A stretch of DNA of 64,000 nucleotides from Rivularia sp. T60_A2020_040 (GTDB taxonomy: Bacteria > Cyanobacteriota > Cyanobacteriia > Cyanobacteriales > Nostocaceae): NCBI GenBank assembly GCA_015272215.1, contig JACYMD010000031.1:58010-122009 (forward strand). The letters run 5' to 3'. The stretch's first letter is position 1. Each line of letters starts with the position of its first letter. Below are positions 8,435-17,275 of the stretch, piece by piece. Below the pieces are notes generated by a model, which was not told the DNA's origin, made no database searches, and saw only the letters and a program-made list of their open reading frames with translations. The translations under genes were made by a program, and so were the position numbers.

Positions 8435-9827
8435 GATTTCCCATTTGCTGACTACTATTACCTTTTCCTCGTCCCAATGTCCAAATGTGTCGTGTTGTTA
8501 GTCCGAAAGAATGTGCAATATCAGATAAAATCAAGTCTACAGGAATCTCCTCTCCTGCGTATCTGACATTATCATTTATCATTGCGATTATTCCACCAGG
8601 TTTAAGAATTCTAGCTGATTCATAAATAACAAAGCACATTTCGTAAAAGTAATTATGTATCATTCTTACAATATTTTTGTTATTCAATTTTCCTTGTTTT
8701 CTATAAATTTCTAAAATTTCTAAAACTTCTTGCAATGCAGCCTGTTTTTCAAAAGTAGAATGAACTTTTAAAAAATCAGAATAACGTTCTATCGTACAAT
8801 ACAAACTTTCTAAATAATTGTGTTTATCATGATTTTCTACAGTACATGACAGCATTGTTTGACGCAAATGCTTGACTTTTTCTTCATGACACCCCAGAAA
8901 TGCTAATTCAAGAGCATATGTACGAGTGTAATCATACCTGTTCAGATAAGGTGGTGAAGTAATAATTAAATCAATGCTATTTGATTGTAAGTTTGGAAGA
9001 TTTTCTAGGCAAGAACCTTGATAAATTATCGGTTGTATATTTTGAAAATTAACCGATTTATCTTTTGACAAGAATGGTATATTATCACCAAATAAATCAA
9101 GTTGAATAGCATCACCATTTAAATCTAACTCAATCTGTTTTAACTTTTGATTAATTGCAAATTCAAAAGTTAAAATGTTACCTTTATTAAATTGTTTTTT
9201 ACTTTTAGAACGACCAGACCGATAGTCCCAACGTAAATATTGTCCATCTTTTCTAGTATAACTAATATCTTCAAGAATACAAAAAGCGGCATATAAAAGA
9301 AGTGTACGTATGTCTTTATCTACAATAAATTTATTACAATAATAGATGTAACCTACTAATTTTTTCTCATCTACTTCTGGGAATGCTCCTTGAGTAATTT
9401 TCAGATGATTAAATGCATAACTTTGGTCATAATAATCTATAAAATTTATTTTTTTTAGTTCATAAATTATTGATTGGAATAATTTGAAGTTAATTTGTTG
9501 AGCGATAATTCTAGCTTGTGTAGCGAAGCAACCAACAGGTAAAAGTTCAATTCCTATGGTTTGCCATCCCAGAGTAGCAGCAGCAAATAAAGAAGAACCT
9601 ACTCCTGAAAATGGATCAAGTAGAATACCTGGCTGTAGCTGACTATTTTCAATAATATAAGTTACTAGTCTTTCAGAAAAACCTTCTCGATACTTAAACC
9701 AAGAAGAAAATGCAGCATATTTATTACCCTGAAAACTAACTAAAGTTCTATCTAAATAAGGATTATGAACAATCTTAGATGCAAATTTTTTGAACAGAAT
9801 ATCTCTTTCACTTGAAGAGCAAATCAT
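8379..9827 (-). CDS. DNA methyltransferase (amino-MTase, SPPY type)
   Basis: 482 residues. The AdoMet-binding motif I is DPFSGVGSS (residues 71-79), followed by GIELLPVG, and the catalytic motif IV is SPPY (residues 291-294) in the block TSPPYLNRYDYTR. SPPY marks exocyclic-amino methylation, either N4-cytosine or N6-adenine. Motif I precedes motif IV with about 210 residues between, which may hold the target-recognition region. After motif IV comes a long helical stretch and a final ILKPGGIIAMINDNVRY strand. No restriction gene is recognisable on either side, so it looks like an orphan or a remnant of a restriction-modification pair. The specificity cannot be read from sequence. Confidence 0.88.
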   Translation of the reverse strand: MICSSSERDILFKKFASKIVHNPYLDRTLVSFQGNKYAAFSSWFKYREGFSERLVTYIIENSQLQPGILLDPFSGVGSSLFAAATLGWQTIGIELLPVGCFATQARIIAQQINFKLFQSIIYELKKINFIDYYDQSYAFNHLKITQGAFPEVDEKKLVGYIYYCNKFIVDKDIRTLLLYAAFCILEDISYTRKDGQYLRWDYRSGRSKSKKQFNKGNILTFEFAINQKLKQIELDLNGDAIQLDLFGDNIPFLSKDKSVNFQNIQPIIYQGSCLENLPNLQSNSIDLIITSPPYLNRYDYTRTYALELAFLGCHEEKVKHLRQTMLSCTVENHDKHNYLESLYCTIERYSDFLKVHSTFEKQAALQEVLEILEIYRKQGKLNNKNIVRMIHNYFYEMCFVIYESARILKPGGIIAMINDNVRYAGEEIPVDLILSDIAHSFGLTTRHIWTLGRGKGNSSQQMGNHGRSELRKCVYIWENSCC

Positions 9828-9873
9828 AGTCTTATAATTGCCAAATATTTTTTTATTACTCCCTTCCCGCCCT

Positions 9874-9965
9874 AAAATTAGCTACCTCTATGAAATCTCT
9901 TTCCTCCGTGTTCTCTGCGTTCTCTGCGGTTTTTTTAAGGTAATCTTTCAACGCAAAAGGAGTAA
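9874..9965 (+). repeat. 92-bp dispersed repeat, copy 1
   Basis: AAAATTAGCT opens the unit, followed by TCTCTTTCCTCCGTGTTCTC, a T-run, and TAATCTTTCAACGCAAAAGG then AGTAA. The reverse complement of 36826-36916 matches it along its whole length with scattered mismatches and small gaps. It is non-coding. The function is unknown; the CTCTGCG-rich core resembles a sequence common in cyanobacterial gaps. Confidence 0.8.
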
Positions 9966-10004
9966 TTACAATATAATCAGCTTTTTAATCACACTCCTTT
10001 TTTT

Positions 10005-10856
10005 TCACAACTTCCTTATCCCTACTTCCAAACCCCGACAAACCCCCGTCAAAAAATCCAGATCCAAAGTATGAATCTTGTCACTCGGCTTGTGATAATG
10101 AGGATTTCGCATAAATGAAGTATCTGTCACCATAATTGCCGGATAATCTGCATCCCAAAATGGTGCATGGTCGCTTTGTCGAGTCGCAGAAATCATTTTA
10201 CCTTGATTAGGAACTGGTAAAAATTCGCTCTTGGTTCCACTTTCACGAAAACTATTGCGGAGTCGAAATAAATCGGGGAGAGTTTTCAAATTACCAATCA
10301 AAGCAATAAAATCACCTGTACTCGGATAAAATCTTTCTAAAACCGCAGCCGGATAATTTTGTGTCCCCGGATTTGCATCACAATAACCAATCATTTCCAA
10401 AGACATCATCAAACGCAATTTTTGCTGTTCTCGCTGCAATTTTGCTACATAATCAGTGCTACCCAACAAACCAGATTCTTCCATATCAAAAGCAACCAGT
10501 CGCAACGGATACTTTGTGGGTTGTGTAGCAAAAATTCTGGCTAATTCCAATAAAACCGCGACTCCGGTAGCATTATCATCAGCCCCAGGAGTTCCCGGCA
10601 CGGCATCATAATGAGCTGCAATTAAAATAGGTGATAAATTACTCTTTCCAGATTGAGAATCTGAAGGTAAATTCAAGATTAGATTTTCACAAACTTTGCT
10701 ACCAACTTTAAAGGTGTGGATTTCCACACTTCCCCATTGTGAAAAAGAAGCACGAATGTATTCTTGAACAAAGAAATGTCCCCCTGTAGCTAAATAAGGG
10801 TCACGTTCTCGTGTTATTTGGATAAGATGGGCAACGAGTTGTTTTTTTAAATCCAC
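10005..10856 (-). CDS. M28-family zinc aminopeptidase
   Basis: 283 residues, a cocatalytic di-zinc exopeptidase of the M28 family. The zinc-ligand blocks appear in order: AAHYDAVPGTPGADDNATG (His and bridging Asp), DMEESGLLGS (general-base Glu and ligand Glu), an intermediate SDHAPFWD, and PHYHKPSDK (last His). There is no signal peptide or membrane segment, so it is probably cytoplasmic or exported by another route. The start is GTG at 10854-10856; no better ATG is near. It stands alone between the methyltransferase and dnaK regions. The peptide or N-acyl substrate cannot be predicted; glutaminyl cyclase-like members share the fold. Confidence 0.88.
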   Translation of the reverse strand: MDLKKQLVAHLIQITRERDPYLATGGHFFVQEYIRASFSQWGSVEIHTFKVGSKVCENLILNLPSDSQSGKSNLSPILIAAHYDAVPGTPGADDNATGVAVLLELARIFATQPTKYPLRLVAFDMEESGLLGSTDYVAKLQREQQKLRLMMSLEMIGYCDANPGTQNYPAAVLERFYPSTGDFIALIGNLKTLPDLFRLRNSFRESGTKSEFLPVPNQGKMISATRQSDHAPFWDADYPAIMVTDTSFMRNPHYHKPSDKIHTLDLDFLTGVCRGLEVGIRKL

Positions 10857-11129
10857 GGATTAACCAGGAACTATGAAGGATAAAGGATGAAGTATGAATT
10901 AACAAATGTTTTTTCAGGTACATTTCTTACCTGATTGGGTGAAACAATCAAGTAGGGCTGTTAATCGCTTGTTTTGTCGATAAATTGTAGATTAATTAAA
11001 TTATTTCCAATTTCAGACTTAATTTTTGCTCATGAAGGTTGACAATGTATTCCTCAACTGCAAGATACAATAAATCAAGCATTACTTCTAAACATATATT
11101 TATAAAAGATACTAGGAGAAACGTAGGGC

Positions 11130-13334
11130 ATGGGCAAGGTAGTAGGCATCGACTTGGGTACAACAAACTCTGTAGTCGCCGTGATGGAAGGTGGCAAGCC
11201 GGTGGTTATTGCCAATGCGGAAGGAATGCGAACCACTCCCTCGGTTGTGGGCTTTAGCAAAGACGGTGAAAAGGTTGTCGGACAAATGGCACGCAGACAA
11301 ACTGTTCTCAATCCTCAGAATACCTTTTTTGCCATCAAACGTTTTATGGGACGTAAATATTCGGAATTAAATCCAGAATCGAAACGAGTTCCTTATACAG
11401 TTCGCAAAGACGAATTTGGTAATACAAAAATTGTTTGTCCTCGTGTAAAGAAAGATTTCGCCCCAGAAGAACTTTCGGCGATGATTCTCAAGAAATTAGC
11501 CGAAGATGCCAGTAGATATTTAGGTGAACCTGTAACGGGTGCAGTAATTACCGTTCCTGCTTATTTTAATGATGCTCAGCGACAAGCTACCAGAGATGCA
11601 GGTAGAATTGCGGGCTTGGAAGTATTGCGGATTTTGAATGAACCGACTGCCGCATCTTTAGCTTACGGTTTAGATAAAGTCGATAACGAAATAATTTTGG
11701 TTTTTGACTTGGGTGGTGGAACCTTCGACGTATCGATTTTAGAAATCGGTGATGGTGTATTTGAAGTCAAAGCTACATCCGGTGATACTCAATTGGGTGG
11801 AAACGACTTTGATAAGCGAATTGTCGATTGGTTAGCTGAGAAATTCCTTGAAGATGAAGGAGTAGACTTAAGACGCGATCGCCAAGCTTTACAACGCTTA
11901 ATGGAAGCTGCGGAAAAGGCAAAAATCGAACTTTCAGCAGTCAGCGTTACCGATATTAATTTACCTTTTATTACCGCCGATCAAGACGGACCGAAACATT
12001 TAGAAACTCGTTTGACTCGTTCCCAATTTGAAGGAATGTGTGACGATTTGTTGGGTAAATTGCGAATTCCTGTCAAACGAGCGCTGCGAGATGCTGGAAT
12101 GACACCGCGAGACATTGAAGAAGTTGTACTTGTCGGCGGCTCAACTCGGATGCCAATTATCGAAAAATTGGTCGAGGGAATGATTGGCTTACAACCCAAC
12201 CAAAATGTTAATCCCGATGAAGTTGTGGGTATTGGGGCTGCGGTACAAGCGGGTATTCTCGCTGGCGAATTTAAAGATGTATTGCTGCTTGATGTTACTC
12301 CCCTATCAATCGGCTTGGAAACCATCGGTGGATTGATGAAAAAGCTAATTCCTCGGAACACTACCATACCAGTCCGCCGTTCCGATATTTTCTCAACTTC
12401 CGAAAACAATCAAAACACCGTGGAAATCCACGTAGTTCAAGGTGAACGGGAAATGGCTGCCGATAACAAAGCCTTGGGACGTTTTAAACTTTATGGTATC
12501 CCTCCCGCACCTAGGGGAATACCGCAAATCCAAGTATCTTTTGATATTGATGCCAACGGGATTTTACAGGTAACAGCATTAGATAAAACCACAGGTAGAG
12601 AACAAAGTATTACCATTCAAGGCGCTTCCAACTTGACTGAAGCTGATATTCAGCAAGCGATTCGGGAAGCGGAAAAATTTGCTGATGTGGATAGACAGCG
12701 TAAAGAAAAAGTCGAAAAGCGCACCCGCGCCGAAGCATTAATTTTACAAGCCGAAAGACAGTTGCGAGAAGTAGCCCTGGATTTTGGAATGCAATTTGCT
12801 CGTAATCGTCGTCAACGAATTGATAATATTTGTCGAGATTTGCGCGATAGTTTAAAAGCCGATGACGATCGCGGTATTGACCAAACTTACGCCGACTTAC
12901 AAGACGCTTTATCCGATTTGAATAAAGAAGTTCGTCAGTATTACGCTGAAGACGAAGAAGACGATTTATTCGGTACCATCCGCGATATCTTTATCGGTGA
13001 CAAAGATCGCGATGATGATTTTTACGACAAGGGTTACGGTAGGGATTCAAATCGGGGCTACAGTCGAGATTATGACCGGGGAGGTTACAGCAAAGATTAC
13101 GATAAAGGCTATGGGGGTAGAGATGCCGACCGGGGTTATGGTAGTAGGGATTTAGACCGGGGTTATGGTCGAGATGGCGATCGCAATGGTGGTCGAGATT
13201 CCTACCGAGATTCGGGTACCAGAAACAACAGTGAGCCAAGCTACCCAAACTATGACAAAGGTTATTCGTCACGTAAACCATCCAAACCTAGCTATCAAGA
13301 TAACTGGGATGAAGAGGATGACGATTGGTTGTAG
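11130..13334 (+). CDS. dnaK: Hsp70 chaperone DnaK, long-tailed cyanobacterial paralogue
   Basis: 734 residues, ATP-dependent Hsp70 chaperone. The nucleotide domain (about 1-385) begins [15 protein letters not shown] and contains [17 protein letters not shown]; the substrate domain follows ([17 protein letters not shown], about 390-510), then a helical lid. From about residue 625 there is an unusual tail of repeated Gly-Tyr-Arg-Asp units ([14 protein letters not shown] and similar) ending in acidic DEEDDDWL, quite unlike the EEVD or short Gly-rich tails of ordinary DnaK. Cyanobacteria carry several DnaK proteins; the start and extended C-terminus recall the DnaK3/DnaK1 group rather than DnaK2, but I cannot assign it firmly. 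Two J-domain genes follow on the same strand. I found no CIRCE element upstream. Confidence 0.93.
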   Translation: MGKVVGIDLGTTNSVVAVMEGGKPVVIANAEGMRTTPSVVGFSKDGEKVVGQMARRQTVLNPQNTFFAIKRFMGRKYSELNPESKRVPYTVRKDEFGNTKIVCPRVKKDFAPEELSAMILKKLAEDASRYLGEPVTGAVITVPAYFNDAQRQATRDAGRIAGLEVLRILNEPTAASLAYGLDKVDNEIILVFDLGGGTFDVSILEIGDGVFEVKATSGDTQLGGNDFDKRIVDWLAEKFLEDEGVDLRRDRQALQRLMEAAEKAKIELSAVSVTDINLPFITADQDGPKHLETRLTRSQFEGMCDDLLGKLRIPVKRALRDAGMTPRDIEEVVLVGGSTRMPIIEKLVEGMIGLQPNQNVNPDEVVGIGAAVQAGILAGEFKDVLLLDVTPLSIGLETIGGLMKKLIPRNTTIPVRRSDIFSTSENNQNTVEIHVVQGEREMAADNKALGRFKLYGIPPAPRGIPQIQVSFDIDANGILQVTALDKTTGREQSITIQGASNLTEADIQQAIREAEKFADVDRQRKEKVEKRTRAEALILQAERQLREVALDFGMQFARNRRQRIDNICRDLRDSLKADDDRGIDQTYADLQDALSDLNKEVRQYYAEDEEDDLFGTIRDIFIGDKDRDDDFYDKGYGRDSNRGYSRDYDRGGYSKDYDKGYGGRDADRGYGSRDLDRGYGRDGDRNGGRDSYRDSGTRNNSEPSYPNYDKGYSSRKPSKPSYQDNWDEEDDDWL

Positions 13335-13718
13335 TGTTTTTTAAATTAGCTTTGACAACCGAATGTAAATTTTTCTTTGTGGAGCGGTAAACCACCCCCT
13401 GAATTCTTTGACTATATTCAGAATATAAGAACTATTCGCGGCTATTGTCGGGCAGCCATATAAGTTTTAGGGGCTAGGGAATAGGGAATAGTGAATAGGC
13501 AACAATTAAGTGTACTAATTTTTTTTCAATTAGGAGTTCTATATACGGATTTTAATACTAAACAAGAGTACAAAATAGAAATATAAAAGGCAGCAGAAAA
13601 TCTCAGAAAAACCAATTAGGAATCGTTTCATCTTTGTTATAGACCTGAAATTACCAACCGAAACGTAAATTATTAAGAAACAAAAAATCTATTAATCGAT
13701 TCATTTAAACAAATTACT
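13335..13718. other. Gap between dnaK and dnaJ with a short STRR
   Basis: 384 bp with no credible gene. It contains a brief GGGAATAGGGAATAG tract near 13475-13500 and otherwise AT-rich sequence that probably holds the dnaJ promoter. The distance suggests dnaJ is not simply read through from dnaK. Confidence 0.5.
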
Positions 13719-14696
13719 ATGCAGAACTTGCAGAATTTTCGGGATTATTACGAAATTTTAGGAGTATCTAAAAATGCGACAAATGAGGAAATCAAAAAAA
13801 GTTATCGACGATTAGCGCGACAATTTCACCCAGACCTCAATCCTGGTGACAAAAACGCAGAAGAAAAATTTAAAGATATAAATGAAGCTTACGAAGTTTT
13901 GGGCGACCCCAGTAAACGCGCTCAGTACGACCAATTTAGTGTTTTCTGGAAGCAAAATGGTTTTGCTGGATCAAAACCCCGCAAAGCATCGAATCAAGCA
14001 AACGGTCGTACACAAGATGTCAATCCCGCTAAATACGATAATTTTGATACCTTTATCGACCAAGTTTTTGGTGTTAAAAATAAAGCAGCTAATACATCTA
14101 GTAGTTACACTGATAGTACAACTACTGACCCATTTCGTAATCAAAGAACAAAAGTTGCTTACACTCCAAACTCCCGTCCAACTCGTCGCGATATCGAAGC
14201 AAGACTAACTTTACCCTTAGAAAAAGCTTACCAAGGTGGTTTAGAAAGAATTCGTCTTGAAGACGGACGCTCTTTAGAAGTTAATATGCCACCTGGTATG
14301 GTCACAGGACAAACCATCCGCTTGCGAAATCAAGGCATTAGTGGCGGCGATTTATATCTCAAAATTACCGTACAACCCCATCATATTTTTAAACTCGAAA
14401 GTACCGACATCCATTGTCAAGTCCCGATTACACCTTGCGAAGCAGTTTTAGGAGGGCAAGTAGAAGCACCTACCTTAGATGGATTAGTAAAAATGACAAT
14501 TCCTCCAGGAGTTAGGTCAGGTCAAAGGTTACGCTTAGAAGGTAAAGGCTATCCCGACGAAAAAGGTAAGCGCGGCAACCAGCTTGTCGAAATTCAAATC
14601 ATTACTCCCAAAAATATCACTCCCCAAGAGCGCGAACTTTACGAAAAGTTACGGGAAATTGAAACTTTCAAACCTCGCGGTAATTTAATCAAATAA
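13719..14696 (+). CDS. dnaJ: DnaJ-type co-chaperone (class B, no zinc finger)
   Basis: 325 residues, Hsp40 co-chaperone that delivers clients to DnaK and stimulates its ATPase. The J domain covers about residues 8-73: [13 protein letters not shown], the HPD tripeptide in [18 protein letters not shown], and [19 protein letters not shown] Ser/Thr/Asn-rich linker (about 85-145) replaces the usual Gly/Phe region, and there are no CxxCxGxG repeats. The C-terminal peptide-binding domains follow ([17 protein letters not shown], then [19 protein letters not shown]), as in CbpA. It sits downstream of dnaK on the same strand, so partnership with that DnaK is likely, though this is inferred. Confidence 0.92.
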   Translation: MQNLQNFRDYYEILGVSKNATNEEIKKSYRRLARQFHPDLNPGDKNAEEKFKDINEAYEVLGDPSKRAQYDQFSVFWKQNGFAGSKPRKASNQANGRTQDVNPAKYDNFDTFIDQVFGVKNKAANTSSSYTDSTTTDPFRNQRTKVAYTPNSRPTRRDIEARLTLPLEKAYQGGLERIRLEDGRSLEVNMPPGMVTGQTIRLRNQGISGGDLYLKITVQPHHIFKLESTDIHCQVPITPCEAVLGGQVEAPTLDGLVKMTIPPGVRSGQRLRLEGKGYPDEKGKRGNQLVEIQIITPKNITPQERELYEKLREIETFKPRGNLIK

Positions 14697-14765
14697 TCCA
14701 ATCCCCAGCAGAATTTCCACTCAAATTCACAAAACAATTTACAAATCAATTCACAAATATTTATT

Positions 14766-15067
14766 TTAGGACTTACGCAACTGGCACATTTTTTTGTAGG
14801 GTGCTGTGACACTTTGCTTGATTTCTAACGCAATAATCAGGTTTTTGGTGTCACGTACCATCCGAGTCTTGTGACATTTACCCCGTTGCGGTTCCGAAGC
14901 GGCCATTCCTGACCAAATAGAAAATAGATCAATTCTTCTGGAGGGGGTTTGGGGGACGCAGCCGTCACCCAATCGGGGGTTTGGGGGAGAATCCCCCGAT
15001 TAACAGGTTTTTAACAGATCAATAAGAAACAACCTTAACTGAACCGTATAGAAATATAATGTCCTAA
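14766..15067. mobile_element. Degenerate non-coding mobile-element remnant bounded by TTAGGAC
   Basis: TTAGGAC at 14766-14772 is matched by inverted GTCCTAA at 15061-15067. The interior has sequence that looks familiar from cyanobacterial intergenic repeats (GTAGGGTGCTGTGACAC, GTGTCACGTACC) and a G-rich GGGGGTTTGGGGGA duplicated at about 14943 and 14976. The frame on its minus strand (14766-14972) looks spurious. The element class is not known; only the short terminal match supports mobility. Confidence 0.5.
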
Positions 15068-15134
15068 CCAATATGATCATTGCTATTGTTTTAAAATATG
15101 AGAAAAACCTGTCCGCAAGGTAACGAACATAGCT

Positions 15135-15674
15135 GTGAATCAAAATGGAACAATACCAAGCCGCAGTGAACCTACCTACTACTCCTTGTTAGGTGTTCAT
15201 CCAGCAGCTTCAGCCATCGAAATCCGTCGTGCTTACCGAGAACTTAGCAAACGCTATCATCCCGATACCACTGATTTACCCACCGCACTTGCTACCGTTA
15301 AATTTCAAAAACTTAACGAAGCTTACGGTACTCTGAGCAATCCCCAAAAACGCTTGAGTTACGACTTGAAAATTGGCTATTCCCGCTTTTCAGTGATTCA
15401 AGCACCCTCTGACTTAAATCAGCCGGTTTCTGAAAGTCGTCATCTATCTAGATCGGCTTACCTTGATGCTAGCGATCGCCCCCTTTCACCAGGTGAGATT
15501 TTTGCTTTATTTATTCTGGGATTAACCTTTTTAGGATGTTTGCTCTTAGTAATTGCCGTAGGTTTAACTAAAGGTGAAGCAGCTTTTCAAACAAACATCC
15601 AACAGCCAGATATTGTAGTGCAGCAAATAATTAACTCAAATAAATCAAATATTGTCAATCAATTTCACAATTAA
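15135..15674 (+). CDS. Membrane-anchored J-domain protein
   Basis: 179 residues. An N-terminal J domain (about 13-78) reads TYYSLLGVHPAAS, with the DnaK-stimulating HPD in KRYHPDTTDLPTA, and ends NEAYGTLSNPQKRLSYDL. A polar linker follows, then one strong transmembrane helix at about 121-145 (GEIFALFILGLTFLGCLLL), and a short polar tail. It would place a J domain on a membrane, probably facing the cytoplasm, to recruit DnaK there. The start is GTG at 15135. It is the second J protein in the dnaK neighbourhood and precedes the DUF3143 gene. Which membrane (plasma or thylakoid) is unknown. Confidence 0.88.
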   Translation: MNQNGTIPSRSEPTYYSLLGVHPAASAIEIRRAYRELSKRYHPDTTDLPTALATVKFQKLNEAYGTLSNPQKRLSYDLKIGYSRFSVIQAPSDLNQPVSESRHLSRSAYLDASDRPLSPGEIFALFILGLTFLGCLLLVIAVGLTKGEAAFQTNIQQPDIVVQQIINSNKSNIVNQFHN

Positions 15675-15716
15675 AATGTCAAAATACTTCATAAAATGGC
15701 GAGATGCGGTACCTTA

Positions 15717-16077
15717 TATCTTGCATCATAAGCATGATTAATTAGATAATAAAAAATAGAAATCAAAATCAAAATCAAAATATAACTAACGTAAACCTGT
15801 TTTTTATTAGTCCATTTGAATGGACTTGTGCTATCAGAATGGGGTTTGCAACCCAATAGCGGGTAAGAATCAAGTCAAACAATTAGGAAAGCGGATAAAA
15901 TAATGTACAAATCTATAATTGAACCTCACCCTCGCTTTTTACTGTGTAAAAATCTTTCCCTCTCCTTATCAAGGAGAGGGATGTCCGACAGGACAGCGTG
16001 AGGTTTTGTATTTTATTTAATTTTCAATCCTTAGTAATTATAATTATTTTGCCGATAGGTTTTTATGCTGCAAGATA
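15717..16077 (+). mobile_element. Miniature inverted-repeat element, copy B (interrupted)
   Basis: The ends TATCTTGCATCA (15717-15728) and TGCTGCAAGATA (16066-16077) are inverted repeats. The core hairpins AGTCCATTTGAATGGACT and TGGGGTTTGCAACCCA, and the motif GCGGGTAAGAA, match copy A in order and spacing. The right arm is split after CAATTAG by a 148-bp insertion (15887-16034), then resumes with TAATTAT and CGATAGGTTTTTATG exactly as in copy A. Confidence 0.78.
15887..16034. mobile_element. Small element nested inside copy B
   Basis: This segment is absent from copies A and C. It is flanked by TTAG on both sides (15883-15886 and 16031-16034), as expected for a target duplication. Its outer parts are roughly inverted (GGATAAAATAATGTACAAA on the left against TTGTATTTTATTTAATTTT on the right), with inner arms ACCTCACCCTCGC and GCGTGAGGTT, and a central hairpin CCCTCTCCTT / AAGGAGAGGG. 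It is non-coding. Confidence 0.65.
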
Positions 16078-16167
16078 TGAAGTACGCGCTGATCAAATGA
16101 AATTTGACAATCACAAAACAATCATTACCAATTTATATTAATCTAAAATCTAAAATCTAAAATTCCT

Positions 16168-16440
16168 ATGTATCTTTTAAATTCCGAAACCCCACTATAT
16201 AATCATCCACTTCCGCAAATTGAAAAATGGTTAGAAAACAAAGGCTGTCAACAAAACGAAACATATTTACATATATGGCGGGTAAAGCAGCCCGCTTGGG
16301 AAGCAGAAATTTTGCTTGACATTGAAGAAATTACAGTCCGATATATCAATGCTGGAGACAATAGAGAAGATATCCAACGCTCGTTTAAGTATTCTCTGAG
16401 TCGCCAAGATATAGAAGAGGCAATTTTTTCTGGACCCTAG
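16168..16440 (+). CDS. DUF3143 family protein
   Basis: 90 residues, matching by eye the cyanobacterial DUF3143 family of unknown function (start block TPLYNHPLPQIEKWL followed by a Cys-containing GCQQNE and a Trp-rich strand LHIWRVKQPAWEAEI). It is small, soluble and without signal peptide. It follows the J-domain genes on the same strand, and I recall similar arrangements near dnaJ in other cyanobacteria, which may hint at a shared role, but this is weak. The stop codon is directly followed by a G-rich tandem repeat. Confidence 0.78.
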   Translation: MYLLNSETPLYNHPLPQIEKWLENKGCQQNETYLHIWRVKQPAWEAEILLDIEEITVRYINAGDNREDIQRSFKYSLSRQDIEEAIFSGP

Positions 16441-16486
16441 GGGGATGGGGGGATGGGGGGATGGGGGGACAAGGGGATGGGGGAGA
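16437..16486. repeat. GGGGGAT-type G-rich tandem repeat
   Basis: Five or six units of about eight bases (GGGGGGAT variants) start at the DUF3143 stop codon, with one ACAAG interruption. It lies between the convergent DUF3143 and uppS genes. Strongly G-rich on the plus strand, it could fold into a G-quadruplex. Confidence 0.75.
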
Positions 16487-16525
16487 AATAAATAACCATT
16501 AACTAACAACCATCAACTAACCACT

Positions 16526-17275
16526 TTAAACTTTCCCAAACCTCCGTTCTCTTTGCTGGTAAGCAAATAAAGCTTTCTTAAATTCGCTGCGGTCAAAATC
16601 TGGCCACAAAGTATCGGTAAAATATATTTCTGAATAAGCTGATTGCCATAAAAGAAAGTTACTCAAACGCATTTCCCCACTGGTACGAATAATTAAATCC
16701 GGGTCAGAATTTCCAGCGGTGTAAAGATGATTTTCAAATGTAGCTTGATTAATTTCATCCGGTTGGAGTAATCCTTTATCGACCTTTTCGGCGATCGCAC
16801 GACAAGCTTGGATAATTTCTTCTCTACCCCCATAATTGGTAGCAACATTAAATTTAATACCGTGATTATTTTTAGTTTCTTCAATAGACTTGTTAATTTC
16901 TGCCTGTAAAGCATTAGGCAGAGCCAATAAATTGCCGACAAAACTGATTTTGACGTTCTCTTCTAACATTTCTCGTAGCTCTTGACGTAAAACCCGCTGG
17001 AACAAGGTCATCAAAAACTCCACTTCTTCTTGGGGTCTACCCCAGTTTTCGGTAGAAAAAGCATAAGCAGTTAGGGCTTTTATCCCCCAATCTTGACAGC
17101 AGCGGAGCAAATCTTTGAGAATATCAACTCCTCGCTTATGCCCCATAATTCTAGGTAAACCTCTACGCTTAGCCCATCGACCGTTACCATCCATAATTAC
17201 TGCAACGTGCTGGGGTAGTAGTTCTTTTTTTAAGTCGCTTGGTAAATCTTCCAGTTGTGTTGATTGTGCTGTCAT
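16526..17275 (-). CDS. uppS: Isoprenyl (undecaprenyl) diphosphate synthase
   Basis: 249 residues, cis-prenyltransferase that condenses isopentenyl diphosphate with farnesyl diphosphate to give the C55 lipid carrier for peptidoglycan and surface glycans. The signature blocks are all present: [17 protein letters not shown] with the catalytic Asp, [33 protein letters not shown], and TLWPDF near the end. The length is usual for the family. Its ATG overlaps the end of cdaA by 4 bp, so the two are translationally coupled and co-transcribed. It probably acts at the cytoplasmic membrane. Confidence 0.96.
   Translation of the reverse strand: MTAQSTQLEDLPSDLKKELLPQHVAVIMDGNGRWAKRRGLPRIMGHKRGVDILKDLLRCCQDWGIKALTAYAFSTENWGRPQEEVEFLMTLFQRVLRQELREMLEENVKISFVGNLLALPNALQAEINKSIEETKNNHGIKFNVATNYGGREEIIQACRAIAEKVDKGLLQPDEINQATFENHLYTAGNSDPDLIIRTSGEMRLSNFLLWQSAYSEIYFTDTLWPDFDRSEFKKALFAYQQRERRFGKV

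Noticed and set aside
8087..10004. A complete restriction-modification system around the methyltransferase
   Set aside because: No nuclease motif gene is present on either side; neighbours are a peptidase-like protein and an M28 peptidase.
10857..11129. CIRCE or other heat-shock operator upstream of dnaK
   Set aside because: No TTAGCACTC-N9-GAGTGCTAA or close variant is present in the gap.
14766..14972. 68-codon frame on the minus strand
   Set aside because: It lies within a repeat-like element with no ribosome-binding site; the composition looks like translated repeat.
16437..16486. CRISPR-like array in the G-rich repeat
   Set aside because: The units are contiguous with no spacers, so it is a tandem repeat; no cas genes are present in the window.
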